Part shown: positions 25,440 to 35,484 of the stretch, one piece after another
Layout of the letters: every line of letters begins with the position of its first letter
How positions within the stretch are numbered: position 1 is the first letter of the stretch
Assembly: GCF_019042215.1 (NCBI RefSeq)
Contig: NZ_JAHQCS010000178.1
Span: 62,001-126,000, forward strand
Length of the DNA: 64,000 bases
Direction: 5' to 3'
Source: Evansella tamaricis
GTDB taxonomy: Bacteria > Bacillota > Bacilli > Bacillales > Salisediminibacteriaceae
Notes under the pieces: generated by a model
The model's database searches: none
Seen by the model: only the letters and a program-made list of their open reading frames with translations
Told to the model about the DNA's origin: nothing
Made by a program: the position numbers and the translations under genes

Positions 25440-27815
25440 TTATTGTCCTGATACTTCCTGATCTTCCGTTTTGGATACTAACACTTCTCGAGGTTTACTA
25501 CCCTCATAAGGGCCCACCACACCACGTAACTCCATTTCATCAATTAACCTGGCCGCACGGGTATAACCGATTCGAAAACGTCGTTGCAGCATAGAAACGG
25601 ATGCGGTTTGCATTTCAGTTACCAATTGTACAGCATCATCATACAAGTCATCATCCACTTCTTCCTTAACCGTTTCTTCCCCTTCTTGAGGCATCATTTC
25701 CTCTGCATACTGTGCCTTTTGTTGTTCGATACAATGATTGACAACTCTCTCCACTTCTTCATCGGAGAGGAAAGCACCTTGAATCCGAGTGGCTTTGTTT
25801 GCCCCTACAGGCAAGAATAACATATCTCCACGCCCGAGAAGTTTTTCTGCTCCATTCCCGTCTAATATGGTTCTGGAATCCGTAGAACTTGATACACCAA
25901 AGGCAATTCGAGATGGGATATTTGCTTTAATGACACCTGTAATAACATCAACCGATGGACGCTGTGTTGCGATAATCAGATGTATACCGGCAGCCCTCGC
26001 CATTTGAGCTAATCTTGTAATGGAATCTTCCACATCGGAAGAAGCTACCATCATTAAATCTGCCAACTCATCTACAATAACGACAATAAACGGTAATGGT
26101 TGATGCTGGTCATCTTCCGGACGGGACAGATTTTCCCTGTTTATATGAGAATTATATCCCTCTATGTTTCTAGTTCCTGAATAGGCAAACAACTCATAGC
26201 GCCGCTCCATTTCATTAACTACTTTTTTCAGTGCCTGAGACGCCTTCTTAGGATCCGTCACCACTGGTGAAAGTAAATGTGGAACCCCGTTATAAACGTT
26301 CAACTCCACCATTTTTGGATCAATCATCATCAATTTTACTTCATGTGGTTTACTTCTCATCAGGATACTTACTATAATACCGTTAATACAGACACTTTTC
26401 CCACTGCCGGTTGCTCCTGCTACCAATAAATGGGGCATTTTATTTAGTTCAGCAATGACAGCATCGCCAGAAATGTCTCTACCTAATGCAATGGCTAATT
26501 TATTGTCTTTTTCCTTCATAATTTGGGAATCAAGGACTTCCCTTAATGTTACAAGCGCAACCTCCTGGTTTGGAACTTCTATTCCTATAGCAGATTTTCC
26601 TGGAATCGGTGCTTCCATCCGAATATCCTTTGCAGCTAATGCTAAGGCAAGATCATCTGTTAAATTAACAATCTTACTTACTTTTACACCTACACTTGGA
26701 TAAACTTCATATTTGGTAACTGAAGGACCTAAATGGACCTTCGTTACTTTGGCACTTACTCCAAAACTCTCTAAAGTCCGTTCTAGTTTTCGGGCATTTT
26801 TAGAAAGCATAGAATGCTCTCTCGATTGATTCGCTTTCAAAGGTGTCGCCAATAAATCGAAGGAAGGTAATTGATAGAACTCATTTTCCTTTTCAGATAC
26901 TACTAATGAAGTGGAAGGAGCTAGAGATGGGGTAACCTCTATGTGCTCCGGTTTCTCGGCTGATTGTTCTTTACGGTCTGGTTTATTTAACGCATTTGAT
27001 TCCACATCAATCACTTCCGCTTTCCCTTGCCCATTAGTTTCATAGGCTTTCGTGGAAAAATCATAGATAATTGGCTCTTCCTCGTTCGTGTCTTGTTCTT
27101 GTATTGGAAGCTTATCAACTGGATTCGTTTTCACTTCTGGTTTTTTCTTTCGATTTTTAAGTCGATTTACAATATTGCCTATCGCCTTTCCCATTTCTTT
27201 CAGTTGAAGGACAAAATAATTTTTAATTCTCTGGAAAAAGGAAACAGATCCACCACCACCTTTTTTCAACGCATCAATAAATGACTTTCCTGTTATAAGG
27301 ACAATGGAGGTCAAGATCAAGCCAATAGCAAAAATGGTTGTGCCCCTTTCTGAAAATAAAAAGTGGGACATGGCAAATCCAACCGCACCAACCATCCCTC
27401 CCCCAAGCTCATCAATTATTGCATTCCCCTGGATTTGAAGCCAGTAAAGGTGCCACGTATTTCGAATGACCGAGTGATCGATAAACTCTGCATGAGTAGA
27501 AAGTCTTGTAAATAAACGGACATGACTAAGTAATGTAAGAGAAAAAACGAATAAATAAATACCAATAAGTTTTCGGGTCCACAAAAATGGAAAGGTCCGT
27601 TTCACCATAATATATATGGATAAAATAGCTAATGAGATTGTTAAAAGGATGTACCAGCTCCCCAGAAAAAATCGGAATACGTGAACAAGTCCATCCCCTA
27701 CAACTCCAAGTCTTGCAAAGGTTACTAATGAAATGATTAATAAAAATAAGCCCACTAATTCATACGTTAATTGTTTTTTCCATTTATCTTGTTTTTTTCT
27801 TCGTTTTCTGGCCAT
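25440..27815 (-). CDS. spoIIIE: DNA translocase SpoIIIE (FtsK family)
   Basis: SpoIIIE pumps the forespore chromosome through the septum during sporulation. The 791-residue protein has four N-terminal membrane helices (about 20-180), a charged linker (about 190-335), the alpha/beta RecA-like motor with Walker A GATGSGKS (467-474) and Walker [15 protein letters not shown], and a C-terminal winged-helix gamma domain for SRS recognition. I chose the ATG at 27815, with GAGGTGG five bases before it; an in-frame GTG three codons upstream overlaps that site. Downstream of tepA-ylzJ as in B. subtilis. Confidence 0.97.
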   Translation of the reverse strand: MARKRRKKQDKWKKQLTYELVGLFLLIISLVTFARLGVVGDGLVHVFRFFLGSWYILLTISLAILSIYIMVKRTFPFLWTRKLIGIYLFVFSLTLLSHVRLFTRLSTHAEFIDHSVIRNTWHLYWLQIQGNAIIDELGGGMVGAVGFAMSHFLFSERGTTIFAIGLILTSIVLITGKSFIDALKKGGGGSVSFFQRIKNYFVLQLKEMGKAIGNIVNRLKNRKKKPEVKTNPVDKLPIQEQDTNEEEPIIYDFSTKAYETNGQGKAEVIDVESNALNKPDRKEQSAEKPEHIEVTPSLAPSTSLVVSEKENEFYQLPSFDLLATPLKANQSREHSMLSKNARKLERTLESFGVSAKVTKVHLGPSVTKYEVYPSVGVKVSKIVNLTDDLALALAAKDIRMEAPIPGKSAIGIEVPNQEVALVTLREVLDSQIMKEKDNKLAIALGRDISGDAVIAELNKMPHLLVAGATGSGKSVCINGIIVSILMRSKPHEVKLMMIDPKMVELNVYNGVPHLLSPVVTDPKKASQALKKVVNEMERRYELFAYSGTRNIEGYNSHINRENLSRPEDDQHQPLPFIVVIVDELADLMMVASSDVEDSITRLAQMARAAGIHLIIATQRPSVDVITGVIKANIPSRIAFGVSSSTDSRTILDGNGAEKLLGRGDMLFLPVGANKATRIQGAFLSDEEVERVVNHCIEQQKAQYAEEMMPQEGEETVKEEVDDDLYDDAVQLVTEMQTASVSMLQRRFRIGYTRAARLIDEMELRGVVGPYEGSKPREVLVSKTEDQEVSGQ

Positions 27816-27937
27816 GGAAACCACCTCATGATAAAAATGAACAAGCAGCCGAAAGCCACGGCTGCCATTCTATGATCGAACGCTTGTTTTCATTATTATA
27901 TCATATTCTTTCATGACTTTTCCATATTAGGATGATT

Positions 27938-28168
27938 TTATTTATTTTGATTCCCCAATTCATAAAATTGGCCAGGTTGATAACGTTGGTCTAAATACAT
28001 ATATGGATCCGTTGACAGTAATCTTACAATTCGATACTGATTGTTGCTTTCTTTTTGCCTTTCGAGCAGTAATTGCCCTCCGGGAACATCCACCATTTCC
28101 ACGTTTGCAAAGGCAGAATCATCCACTGGAAAAATACTTTCTTGGGATTGATACGTATATAGTATCAT
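27938..28168 (-). CDS. ylzJ: YlzJ-like small protein
   Basis: A 76-residue protein of the YlzJ family, function unknown. It contains an [14 protein letters not shown] segment and a conserved [17 protein letters not shown] tail. It overlaps the end of tepA by four bases, so translation is coupled. Soluble, with no cysteine and no membrane segment. Assigned by sequence and by position between tepA and spoIIIE. Confidence 0.85.
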   Translation of the reverse strand: MILYTYQSQESIFPVDDSAFANVEMVDVPGGQLLLERQKESNNQYRIVRLLSTDPYMYLDQRYQPGQFYELGNQNK

Positions 28169-28914
28169 TGTACAACATCCTCGTTAGGCTTATTTTGTTG
28201 GATTAATTCATTCAATTTTTTTATGGCAGGACCGATTCCTCCCACTTCATTAATAATTCCATGTTCCACTGCATCTCTACCAACAACATTAGTCCCTATA
28301 TCCCTAGTGAGGTTCCCTTTCGATAACATCAACTCTTTAAACGCCTCTTCGGTGATAGTAGAGTTTTTTGTGACAAAATTAACTACACGGTCCTGCATCT
28401 TATCAAGGTATTCAAATGTTTGCGGGACTCCTATCACAAGTCCTGTTAAGCGGACAGGATGAATTGTCATTGTAGCCGACTCTGCAATAAAACTATATCT
28501 CGAAGCGACGGCGATAGGAACACCTATGGAATGACCTCCCCCTAAGACTAAGGTAACGGTTGGTTTTGACATGGAGGCTATCATTTCTGCCAACGCTAAT
28601 CCAGCTTCCACGTCCCCACCTACTGTGTTTAAAATGATTAACATTCCTTCGATTTTAGGATTCTGCTCCGCTGCAACCAGTTGTGGAATAATGTGTTCAT
28701 ATTTTGTTGTTTTATTTTGTGGTGGCAACTGCATATGTCCTTCAATTTGACCAATGATCGTAACCATATGGATATTGGATTGTTCCATCTGTGGGACATT
28801 CGTTTGTCCTAACTGCTGAATCTTATCCAAAATACCTTCTTTCGCACCTTTTCCCTGATCCTGATTAGGATTTGGCGTTTCATTGGATAAGTTATTGAAA
28901 CGGGATTCATTCAT
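28165..28914 (-). CDS. tepA: Translocation-enhancing protein TepA, ClpP-class protease
   Basis: A 249-residue ClpP/SppA-fold serine protease homologue. The likely nucleophile is Ser129 in GGGHSIGVP and the histidine is H152 in [16 protein letters not shown] (96-105) is the oxyanion-type glycine stretch. The first ~45 residues are polar and disordered-looking, with no signal peptide. In B. subtilis TepA has been linked to protein export and to degrading small acid-soluble spore proteins. It forms a unit with ylzJ and probably spoIIIE. Confidence 0.92.
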   Translation of the reverse strand: MNESRFNNLSNETPNPNQDQGKGAKEGILDKIQQLGQTNVPQMEQSNIHMVTIIGQIEGHMQLPPQNKTTKYEHIIPQLVAAEQNPKIEGMLIILNTVGGDVEAGLALAEMIASMSKPTVTLVLGGGHSIGVPIAVASRYSFIAESATMTIHPVRLTGLVIGVPQTFEYLDKMQDRVVNFVTKNSTITEEAFKELMLSKGNLTRDIGTNVVGRDAVEHGIINEVGGIGPAIKKLNELIQQNKPNEDVVQ

Positions 28915-29015
28915 CTAACGACCACTCCTTTCTCACAACTAGTATGCAGTGAGAGAAGTCGTTTCATGCAAGCATAAATCCCATAGATAAAATATATCTA
29001 CAGGACTGGCATCAT

Positions 29016-30689
29016 TTATTCAACTGTAGCATCCATAATGATAGGAATTATCATTGGTCTCCGTTTTGTTTTTTCATACAAAAAGCGGCTTAACTGCTCC
29101 CTTATTTGTACTTTAAGCTGTGCCCATTCTACAAATCCTTCTGCCATTGTATTTAAGACAGCATTTTTCACCAACGATTCTGCATTAACAATTAACTCTT
29201 CCGATTCCCGTACATACACAAATCCCCTAGAGATAATGTTTGGACCTGACAATAGTAGTTTTCGATGTCTGTTAATCGTGACAACAACCACTAGAATTCC
29301 ATCTTCCGACAAGAGACGGCGATCCCGCAATACGATATTTCCAACATCCCCTACCCCTAAACCGTCAATAAGAACATGCCCCGCAGGAATTCTTTTACCC
29401 AGTTTAGCAGTGCGATCAGAGAACTCTACGGTCTCCCCCTTATCTAAAAGAAAGATATTTTCAGACGGAATACCGCATACTTTTGCAATTTCACCATGGG
29501 CATGTTGCATTCGAAATTCCCCATGAACAGGAATAAAGTATCTCGGCTTGACTATATTAATCATTTGTTTTAACTCTTCCGTACTCGCATGACCAGAAGT
29601 ATGCACATTCTTCTGACCATATATAACGTCCGCTCCAATACGGGATAAAAGATCAATCATTTTTGAAACAGATTTTTCATTTCCCGGAATCGGATTAGCA
29701 GAAAAAATAATTCTGTCACTCGGTTCTATTTTAAACTTAGGATGATTTCCCTTTGCCATTTTAGTTAAAGCACTTAAAGGTTCACCCTGACTTCCTGTAG
29801 TTAAGATGACTATTTCGTGTTTTTCGTATTCAGATAGTTTCTCAAGATCAATTAATGTTCCGTCATCTATTAGATATCCTAAGCGTTTTGAAATACTAAC
29901 AGCATGATCCATACTCTTACCAACAACAACCACTTTACGATTATTATAGTCAGCAGCGTGAATCACTTGTTGAATCCTATGAATATTTGAGGCAAATGTT
30001 GCTATAAAAATACGGCCTGGTGCTTCATAAAAAACTTCCTGTAATCCCTTCCCTACAATGGATTCCGATGGGGTTATTCCAGGACGTTCCGCATTCGTGC
30101 TATCCGATAACAGACATAAAACACCTTTTTCCCCAACATCACTTAATTTTCCTATTTCCGTCAACTGTTGATCTACTGGATTTTGATCAAATTTAAAATC
30201 TCCCGTATGGACAATTGGACCTTGTGAAGTATGAATAATAACACCAACTGAGTCTGGAATACTATGTGTCGTTCTAAAAAAACTTACTGGGGTTGTCCCA
30301 ACTTTGATTTTAGAATCGGCATGGATTTCCCTTAATGTTGGAGGTTTAGACATGGTAACTTGATTACAATGGTCTTCAACTAATGCTAAAGTGAGTTTCG
30401 TTCCATATACTGGAACATCTAAATCCCTTAATACATAAGGTATTCCGCCAATGTGATCTTCGTGCCCATGTGTTAAAATAATGCCTTTTACCCTAGTTTT
30501 GTTTTCCACTAAATAGGTGATATCAGGTATGACAATATCAACTCCAAGCATATCGTCATCCGGAAACATCAGTCCCGAATCAATGATAAGGAGTTCCTCG
30601 TCAAGTTCAATGACATACATATTTTTTCCAACTTCCCCAATTCCACCTAAGGAAAAAATACGAATAGATTCTGTTTTCTGATTAGACAA
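29016..30689 (-). CDS. rnjB: Ribonuclease J (RNase J2-type by position)
   Basis: A 557-residue beta-CASP metallo-beta-lactamase nuclease, with 5'-3' exo- and endonuclease roles in mRNA decay and rRNA maturation. The zinc motif HGHEDH (74-79) is complete, followed by HSIPDS, HTGDFK and the beta-CASP SDSTNAERPG; a C-terminal domain follows from about 450. The position next to dapA and tepA matches rnjB of B. subtilis; paralogue J1 would be elsewhere. The start is TTG with AGGA upstream. The complete motif suggests catalytic competence, while B. subtilis J2 is weakly active. Confidence 0.9.
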   Translation of the reverse strand: MSNQKTESIRIFSLGGIGEVGKNMYVIELDEELLIIDSGLMFPDDDMLGVDIVIPDITYLVENKTRVKGIILTHGHEDHIGGIPYVLRDLDVPVYGTKLTLALVEDHCNQVTMSKPPTLREIHADSKIKVGTTPVSFFRTTHSIPDSVGVIIHTSQGPIVHTGDFKFDQNPVDQQLTEIGKLSDVGEKGVLCLLSDSTNAERPGITPSESIVGKGLQEVFYEAPGRIFIATFASNIHRIQQVIHAADYNNRKVVVVGKSMDHAVSISKRLGYLIDDGTLIDLEKLSEYEKHEIVILTTGSQGEPLSALTKMAKGNHPKFKIEPSDRIIFSANPIPGNEKSVSKMIDLLSRIGADVIYGQKNVHTSGHASTEELKQMINIVKPRYFIPVHGEFRMQHAHGEIAKVCGIPSENIFLLDKGETVEFSDRTAKLGKRIPAGHVLIDGLGVGDVGNIVLRDRRLLSEDGILVVVVTINRHRKLLLSGPNIISRGFVYVRESEELIVNAESLVKNAVLNTMAEGFVEWAQLKVQIREQLSRFLYEKTKRRPMIIPIIMDATVE

Positions 30690-30887
30690 TCGTTATTTCC
30701 TAGTACTATCACCTTTATATTATTCGTCTTGAACCAGTTGAAGACGTGCACTATTAACAGGATAAACAAAACTCTTATTTATCTTAATAATCATTTTTAT
30801 AGGATAGATGATAGCCACCAGGAGTTACACCTCCTGTATGTTAATTCTGGTTCTTTCATAATCATTTATTGTAAAAACGTTTATGTT
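30690..30887. other. Control region upstream of rnjB
   Basis: No gene is seen. The minus strand reads, just before the rnjB start, a pyrimidine-purine hairpin near 30806-30835 (AGGAGGTGTAACTCCT type), which could affect rnjB expression. Promoter elements could not be fixed. Confidence 0.3.
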
Positions 30888-31075
30888 TTGGCTTTGTTAT
30901 CGTTCAATGTTGATTTTTGCGAAATTCACTCCCTTTCCGCGGGCGGTTCGGGAGCCTCCTCGCTGCTTTCGCACCTTGCGGGGTCTCCCCTGAACTCGCT
31001 TTTCCCGCAGGAGTGTCGCGAATTTCGCTAAAAATCATCCTTTTAAAAAATCAACATTAGCCTTAAACATAGCCT
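30888..31075. mobile_element. 188-bp MITE-like element, copy 2 (rnjB-dapA gap)
   Basis: Same length and about 95% identical to 12295-12482, in the same orientation. The terminal inverted repeat reads TTGGCTTTGTTA at the left and, reversed, TAGGCTATGTTT at the right. Differences cluster in the core near 30962-30972 and in the right arm. No transposase. Confidence 0.75.
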
Positions 31076-31254
31076 ATGTTTTAAAGGCAGTAAGAAATTA
31101 TTCCTTTATTTCCTAATGAAAAGTGATTCACTCGTAGTATAACGTATGTAAATTTGGAAAAACAAGAAAAGAATTCCTAGAAAGTCTCTATATTCCAGTC
31201 AGGAACGGAAAAACGGTTAAGAGTGCTAGAAAATAATGATTAAAATCCAAATAG

Positions 31255-31406
31255 AAAGAGGCTGGGACATAACTAAAGTGTTTTAATTGAAAATCCGAAC
31301 AATACACAACGAAAGCGAAGTATATTTCCGCAGCTAATAATTGAATCAATTATCATTTCGTTCGGATTTTTCATTGATTAAAACACTTTTGTCCCAGCTT
31401 CTCTTT
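31255..31406. mobile_element. ~150-bp element with long inverted ends, downstream of dapA
   Basis: The left arm (AGAGGCTGGGACA, then AAAGTGTTTTAAT and AAATCCGAAC) and the right arm (GTTCGGATTTTTC, then ATTAAAACACTTT and TGTCCCAGCTTCTC) are inverse complements over about 45 bp. A second copy, in reverse orientation and carrying an insert, is at 44278-44569. It begins seven bases past the dapA stop, so its hairpin could also end dapA transcription. Confidence 0.75.
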
Positions 31407-31413
31407 TTATAAA

Positions 31414-32280
31414 TTATTTTTCTAAAATGATTGAAAGCTGGTGTCTTTGGTCTGGAGTTAATCGAACAAGGGGTAATCGAACTCCCCCCACATCCAATCC
31501 GTAAAATTGAAGTGCTGTTTTTACAGGGACTGGATTTGGTGCAATAAACAACCCTTTCATTTTTGGGGATAATTTCTGATGAAGTTTTGCCGCTTCCACC
31601 ACATTACCTTCTATAAAAGTAGTTACCATTTCTTGAATCTCATTTCCTAATACATGGCTTGCTACAGACACAACACCTGCTCCACCTATGGCTAAGACTG
31701 GAAGTGTTAATGAGTCATCCCCTGAGTATAAAAGGAAATCATCAGGTGTATTAGCCAAAATCTTTGTCATTTGATCAATTTGTTCGCTAGCCTCTTTGAC
31801 CGCAACAATATTCTTCACTTTTGATAAGGCTATAATGGTTTCCGATTCCATATTAACAGATGTTCGCCCTGGAACATTATATAGCATCACTGGGAGAGAA
31901 GTTTTTTCTGCGATTGTCTTGAAATGTTCGTAAAGACCTTCTTGAGATGGTCTATTGTAATATGGTGCCACTAACATAATCCCATCGACACCAATTTCCT
32001 CAGCTTTTCTCGTTAATTCTACAGAGGCGTAAGTATTGTTTGAACCAGTTCCTGCTAGTACAGGGATTCTTCCGTCCACAACTTTTACTGAATGCTCAAA
32101 TAATGCCATCTTCTCTTCATTGGAGAGTGTAGGCGACTCCCCCGTTGTTCCTGCCACGACGATCCCGTCTGAACCATTTTTGATTAAAAACTCAATCAAC
32201 TTGGATGTTTTTTGAAAATCTATATTTCCTTTGGAATCAAATGGTGTGACCATTGCGGTGATAACTCGACCGAAATTCAT
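31414..32280 (-). CDS. dapA: 4-hydroxy-tetrahydrodipicolinate synthase
   Basis: DapA condenses pyruvate with aspartate semialdehyde, the first step towards diaminopimelate, lysine and spore dipicolinate. The 288-residue TIM barrel has the GTTGES motif (44-49), Tyr134 in YNVPGRT and the Schiff-base lysine K162 in VAVKEAS. It lies 15 bp past dapG. With dpaA-dpaB-asd-dapG upstream, the cluster supplies and uses the same intermediate, dihydrodipicolinate, for spores. Confidence 0.97.
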   Translation of the reverse strand: MNFGRVITAMVTPFDSKGNIDFQKTSKLIEFLIKNGSDGIVVAGTTGESPTLSNEEKMALFEHSVKVVDGRIPVLAGTGSNNTYASVELTRKAEEIGVDGIMLVAPYYNRPSQEGLYEHFKTIAEKTSLPVMLYNVPGRTSVNMESETIIALSKVKNIVAVKEASEQIDQMTKILANTPDDFLLYSGDDSLTLPVLAIGGAGVVSVASHVLGNEIQEMVTTFIEGNVVEAAKLHQKLSPKMKGLFIAPNPVPVKTALQFYGLDVGGVRLPLVRLTPDQRHQLSIILEK

Positions 32281-32295
32281 GTTAATGCACTCCTT

Positions 32296-33519
32296 TTACT
32301 CATCTTCTTTCTCAAGTAAAAACATCTCATGGAGAGCGTTAACAGCATCAACCATATCATTATCTTTCACTAACACCCAAATGGTTGTATGGGAGTCGGC
32401 GGATTGTAATATCTGGATGTTTTTACTTGTCAAAGCCTCCACAATCCTTGCAGTAACACCAGGAACTCCTGTCATACCTGCACCAACTGCAGAAACCTTT
32501 GCACAATGTTTAAGGACTTGGGGGTCTAATCCCATTTCCCGTAGAATCTCTTCTGCTTTATCCGCCACATGATCACTAACGGTATAGGCTACTCCCATTG
32601 GATGAATATTAATGAAATCTACAGAAATTCCCGCATTCGCCATCGCTTTAAAAACTTTAGACTGTAAATCAAATTCCCCTTCATTTGCAGCAACCTTTAT
32701 TTGTGTTACGTTTTGGACGTGGGCAATACCTGTTACATGACGCTCAACGACATCTCTTCCCACTGACTTACTCGTACTAGATGTTATGAGTGTCCCCGGG
32801 GAGTCGGAATAAGTTGATCTGATTCGAATTGGCACTTTTGCCTGCATGGCCACTTCAACAGCCCTAGGATGAATAACCTTTGCCCCTTGATAAGCCATAT
32901 TACAAATTTCATTATATGTCACCACTGATAGTGGTTTGGCGGATTCCACAATACGAGGGTCTGCAGTCATCACTCCTGCAACATCCGTAAAGATATCCAC
33001 CACATTAGCCTCTAGAGCTGCTCCTAAGGCGGTAGCAGACGTATCGCTTCCTCCCCTTCCGAGAGTTGCGGTAGTGCCCTTCGGAGTTTCCCCCTGAAAT
33101 CCCGTTACCACAATAACATCATGTTCTTGAAGTAATGCCTTCAATCCGGATACTTTCATTTCCATTATTTTCGCATTTGTATAATCCTCATTGGTCCTAA
33201 AACCAGCCTGAGCACCTGTTATGGCTAAGGAATTAACTCCTTTTTGTCTTAGTAAATTGGAAAATACAACAGATGAAATGGTTTCTCCACATGATGCCAG
33301 TAAGTCAAGCTCCCGCTTCGAAACATGACTGTCCACACCACCTACAAGGTTTAACAGGGTATCCGTTGCATAGGGGTCCCCTACTCTTCCCATTGCAGAT
33401 ACAACCACAACCACTTTATACCCTTCTTTTAGTGCATTCAATACATGTTCCGTAGCTTTGTCACGGGCTTCCTCATTTTTTACGGATGTCCCACCAAATT
33501 TTTGCACAACAATATTCAT
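32296..33519 (-). CDS. dapG: Aspartate kinase I (DapG)
   Basis: DapG phosphorylates aspartate, the entry to the aspartate family. The 407-residue protein has the KFGGTSV motif (about 7-13), the kinase fold with RGGSDTSA (near 155), and two C-terminal ACT domains (from about 265). In B. subtilis this isozyme is feedback-inhibited by diaminopimelate and serves cell wall and spores. It is 50 bp past asd and 15 bp before dapA, a single operon. Confidence 0.95.
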   Translation of the reverse strand: MNIVVQKFGGTSVKNEEARDKATEHVLNALKEGYKVVVVVSAMGRVGDPYATDTLLNLVGGVDSHVSKRELDLLASCGETISSVVFSNLLRQKGVNSLAITGAQAGFRTNEDYTNAKIMEMKVSGLKALLQEHDVIVVTGFQGETPKGTTATLGRGGSDTSATALGAALEANVVDIFTDVAGVMTADPRIVESAKPLSVVTYNEICNMAYQGAKVIHPRAVEVAMQAKVPIRIRSTYSDSPGTLITSSTSKSVGRDVVERHVTGIAHVQNVTQIKVAANEGEFDLQSKVFKAMANAGISVDFINIHPMGVAYTVSDHVADKAEEILREMGLDPQVLKHCAKVSAVGAGMTGVPGVTARIVEALTSKNIQILQSADSHTTIWVLVKDNDMVDAVNALHEMFLLEKEDE

Positions 33520-33569
33520 TTTTTATTTTCACCTCATACCCATTATTTTATATGTGTCTAAGGTATTAA

Positions 33570-34619
33570 TTACTTACCTAAAAGCCCTAGTTTTTCTAAT
33601 GAGAAAGCAATCTGAACAGAATTAAGAGCAGCACCTTTTAACAGGTTATCCGCGACAACCCAAAGGTGAAAACCTTTAGTATTATCTAGATCATGACGTA
33701 TGCGGCCAACAAAAACATCATCTTTTCCTGCTGCATCCACCGCCATCGGATATACTTGCTCTTGCGGATCATCTTGAAGGGTTACTCCTGGAGCCCCTTG
33801 AAGTAGTTCTTTCAGTTCAGAGACAGAAACACCTTCTTGTTCCACTTCAATGTATACTGATTCAGAATGACCTGTTTCCACTGGTAAACGAACGCATGTT
33901 GCTGCAACATGTAATTCATCATCATGCATGATTTTTTTTGTCTCATTAATCATCTTCATTTCCTCAAATGTATAACCATTCTCCTGGAAGAGATCAATTT
34001 GTGGAACAGCGTTATATGCAATTTGATAATGCTTCTTGTCCCCACCAACAGGCAAAATTTCCGGCTTTACTTCTTCGTTATTTAAAACTTGACCCGATTG
34101 CTGATACATTTCATCCACAGCTTCTGCTCCTGCTCCTGAAACCGCTTGATACGTACTAACAACAATTTTATTCAAACCATATGCCTTCCTAATTGGTTCT
34201 AAGGCAACTACCATTTGGATCGTGGAACAATTGGGATTTGCGATAATTCCTTGATGATCATGCAAGTCCCCTTCATTAACTTCCGGAACCACAAGTGGAA
34301 CATCTTTATCCATCCGAAATGCACTCGTGTTGTCCACTACAATCGCACCTCGCTTTACTGCCTCAGGTGCCATTGCCTTTGACACAGACCCTCCTGCACT
34401 AAATAAAGCCAGCTCAATACCCTCAAATGAATCTGGAGTTGCTTCCTGTACTGTAAGCTCTTCCCCTTTAAACATCACTTTTTTCCCTGCGGAACGTTTC
34501 GATGATAAAGGTAATAAAGATTCTACTGGAAATTCTAAACGCTCAAGTGTTTTTAACATTTGTTGTCCCACTGCTCCTGTTGCACCTAAAACAGCTACTC
34601 GATATCCTGCTTTACTCAT
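33570..34619 (-). CDS. asd: Aspartate-semialdehyde dehydrogenase
   Basis: Asd reduces aspartyl phosphate to the semialdehyde with NADPH. The 349-residue protein has the nucleotide loop GATGAVG (12-18), the catalytic cysteine C131 in NPNCSTIQ and the ETGHSES-type histidine region. I chose the ATG at 34619 (MSKAGYRVAV) with AAAGGAG about ten bases upstream; a longer frame adds 38 residues with no conservation. A terminator-like hairpin and a possible promoter lie in the 249-bp gap after dpaB, so asd-dapG-dapA can be made in growing cells independently of dpaAB. Confidence 0.96.
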   Translation of the reverse strand: MSKAGYRVAVLGATGAVGQQMLKTLERLEFPVESLLPLSSKRSAGKKVMFKGEELTVQEATPDSFEGIELALFSAGGSVSKAMAPEAVKRGAIVVDNTSAFRMDKDVPLVVPEVNEGDLHDHQGIIANPNCSTIQMVVALEPIRKAYGLNKIVVSTYQAVSGAGAEAVDEMYQQSGQVLNNEEVKPEILPVGGDKKHYQIAYNAVPQIDLFQENGYTFEEMKMINETKKIMHDDELHVAATCVRLPVETGHSESVYIEVEQEGVSVSELKELLQGAPGVTLQDDPQEQVYPMAVDAAGKDDVFVGRIRHDLDNTKGFHLWVVADNLLKGAALNSVQIAFSLEKLGLLGK

Positions 34620-34686
34620 TATGAATAATCTCCTTTCCATAATTACAGATCTTGGTATAGTTTTTAGCTTTCCTGCCATGTTTCTA

Positions 34687-34715
34687 AATCTATTGAAAAG
34701 ATGATTGAGCTTCAA
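34687..34715 (-). promoter_or_regulatory. Possible vegetative promoter of asd-dapG-dapA
   Basis: Minus strand TTGAAG (34710-34715), 17 bp, TAGATT (34687-34692), about 70 bp before asd. Fits the need for vegetative expression. Confidence 0.4.
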
Positions 34716-34766
34716 AAAAATCCAGAATTCCATAAGAGGAGTACTAGCTTTTCAATAATCCCACAA

Positions 34767-34801
34767 AAACATAACGTAGTTAAGGAAGGCCCTTAACTAC
34801 G
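34767..34801 (-). terminator. Terminator or attenuator after dpaB
   Basis: A perfect inverted repeat, CGTAGTTAAGG (34775-34785) with CCTTAACTACG (34791-34801). On the minus strand it is followed by TTATGTTTTTG, a broken T run, so termination may be partial. Confidence 0.6.
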
Positions 34802-34872
34802 AGTAAGGATACATAGCAAGAGTTAAATTCTTACCCTCTTATCTATTTTAACAACAGTTACTGATTTTTTCA

Positions 34873-35469
34873 CTATTCTTCTTTATATCTTTCAATTAAA
34901 ACTGGTTGCAATTGTTGATGGTTTATTGCTGCCTCTATGGTTTGAGGGATTTTTGACATATCTGCAACTAGAGAATTTGGCTTTTTATATGGGTGGTCTT
35001 GACCGAATGGAACAAAGTAAATGTTTTTCGTTGACATTAATTTCATAATGTTAACCCCATTTAAGCCAAGTGCATCATTTGTAGATATACCTAATACAAC
35101 AGGTTTACCCGTTCTTAAGGTTGCTTTTGCCCCCATTAGTACTGGCGAATCCGTAAGGGCATTAGCAAATTTACTGGTTGAACCTCCAGTTAGTGGTGCA
35201 ATGACCATGCAATCCAATGGTGTTTGAGGACCAAACGGCTCTGCCTTTGGGATCGTATTGACAAGTGGCTCGTCAGTGATGGCTTGAATCTTATCTAACC
35301 AATCTTGTGCATTCCCAAACTTGGAGTCTGTGTTTTGTACAGTATAACTAACAAATGGAGTAACACGGGCACCAGCATCCACTAATTCCTGCATTACAGG
35401 AAGCACCTCATCATACGTACAATGTGAGCCTGTTAAACCAAACCCAATATGTTTCCCCTTCAGTGACAT
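34873..35469 (-). CDS. dpaB: Dipicolinate synthase subunit B
   Basis: DpaB (SpoVFB) is the flavoprotein-like subunit of dipicolinate synthase, which oxidises dihydrodipicolinate to the spore metabolite DPA in the mother cell. The ~198-residue protein starts MSLKGKHIGFGLTGSHCTYD, typical of the family, and has the PLTGGSTSKFAN motif. A TTG one codon upstream of the ATG at 35469 could also start translation; GGAGG serves either. It follows dpaA by 12 bp. Confidence 0.95.
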   Translation of the reverse strand: MSLKGKHIGFGLTGSHCTYDEVLPVMQELVDAGARVTPFVSYTVQNTDSKFGNAQDWLDKIQAITDEPLVNTIPKAEPFGPQTPLDCMVIAPLTGGSTSKFANALTDSPVLMGAKATLRTGKPVVLGISTNDALGLNGVNIMKLMSTKNIYFVPFGQDHPYKKPNSLVADMSKIPQTIEAAINHQQLQPVLIERYKEE

Positions 35470-35484
35470 CAATCGGTTCCTCCT

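Noticed and set aside
29038-29526. 162-codon plus-strand frame
   Set aside because: Antisense shadow of rnjB.
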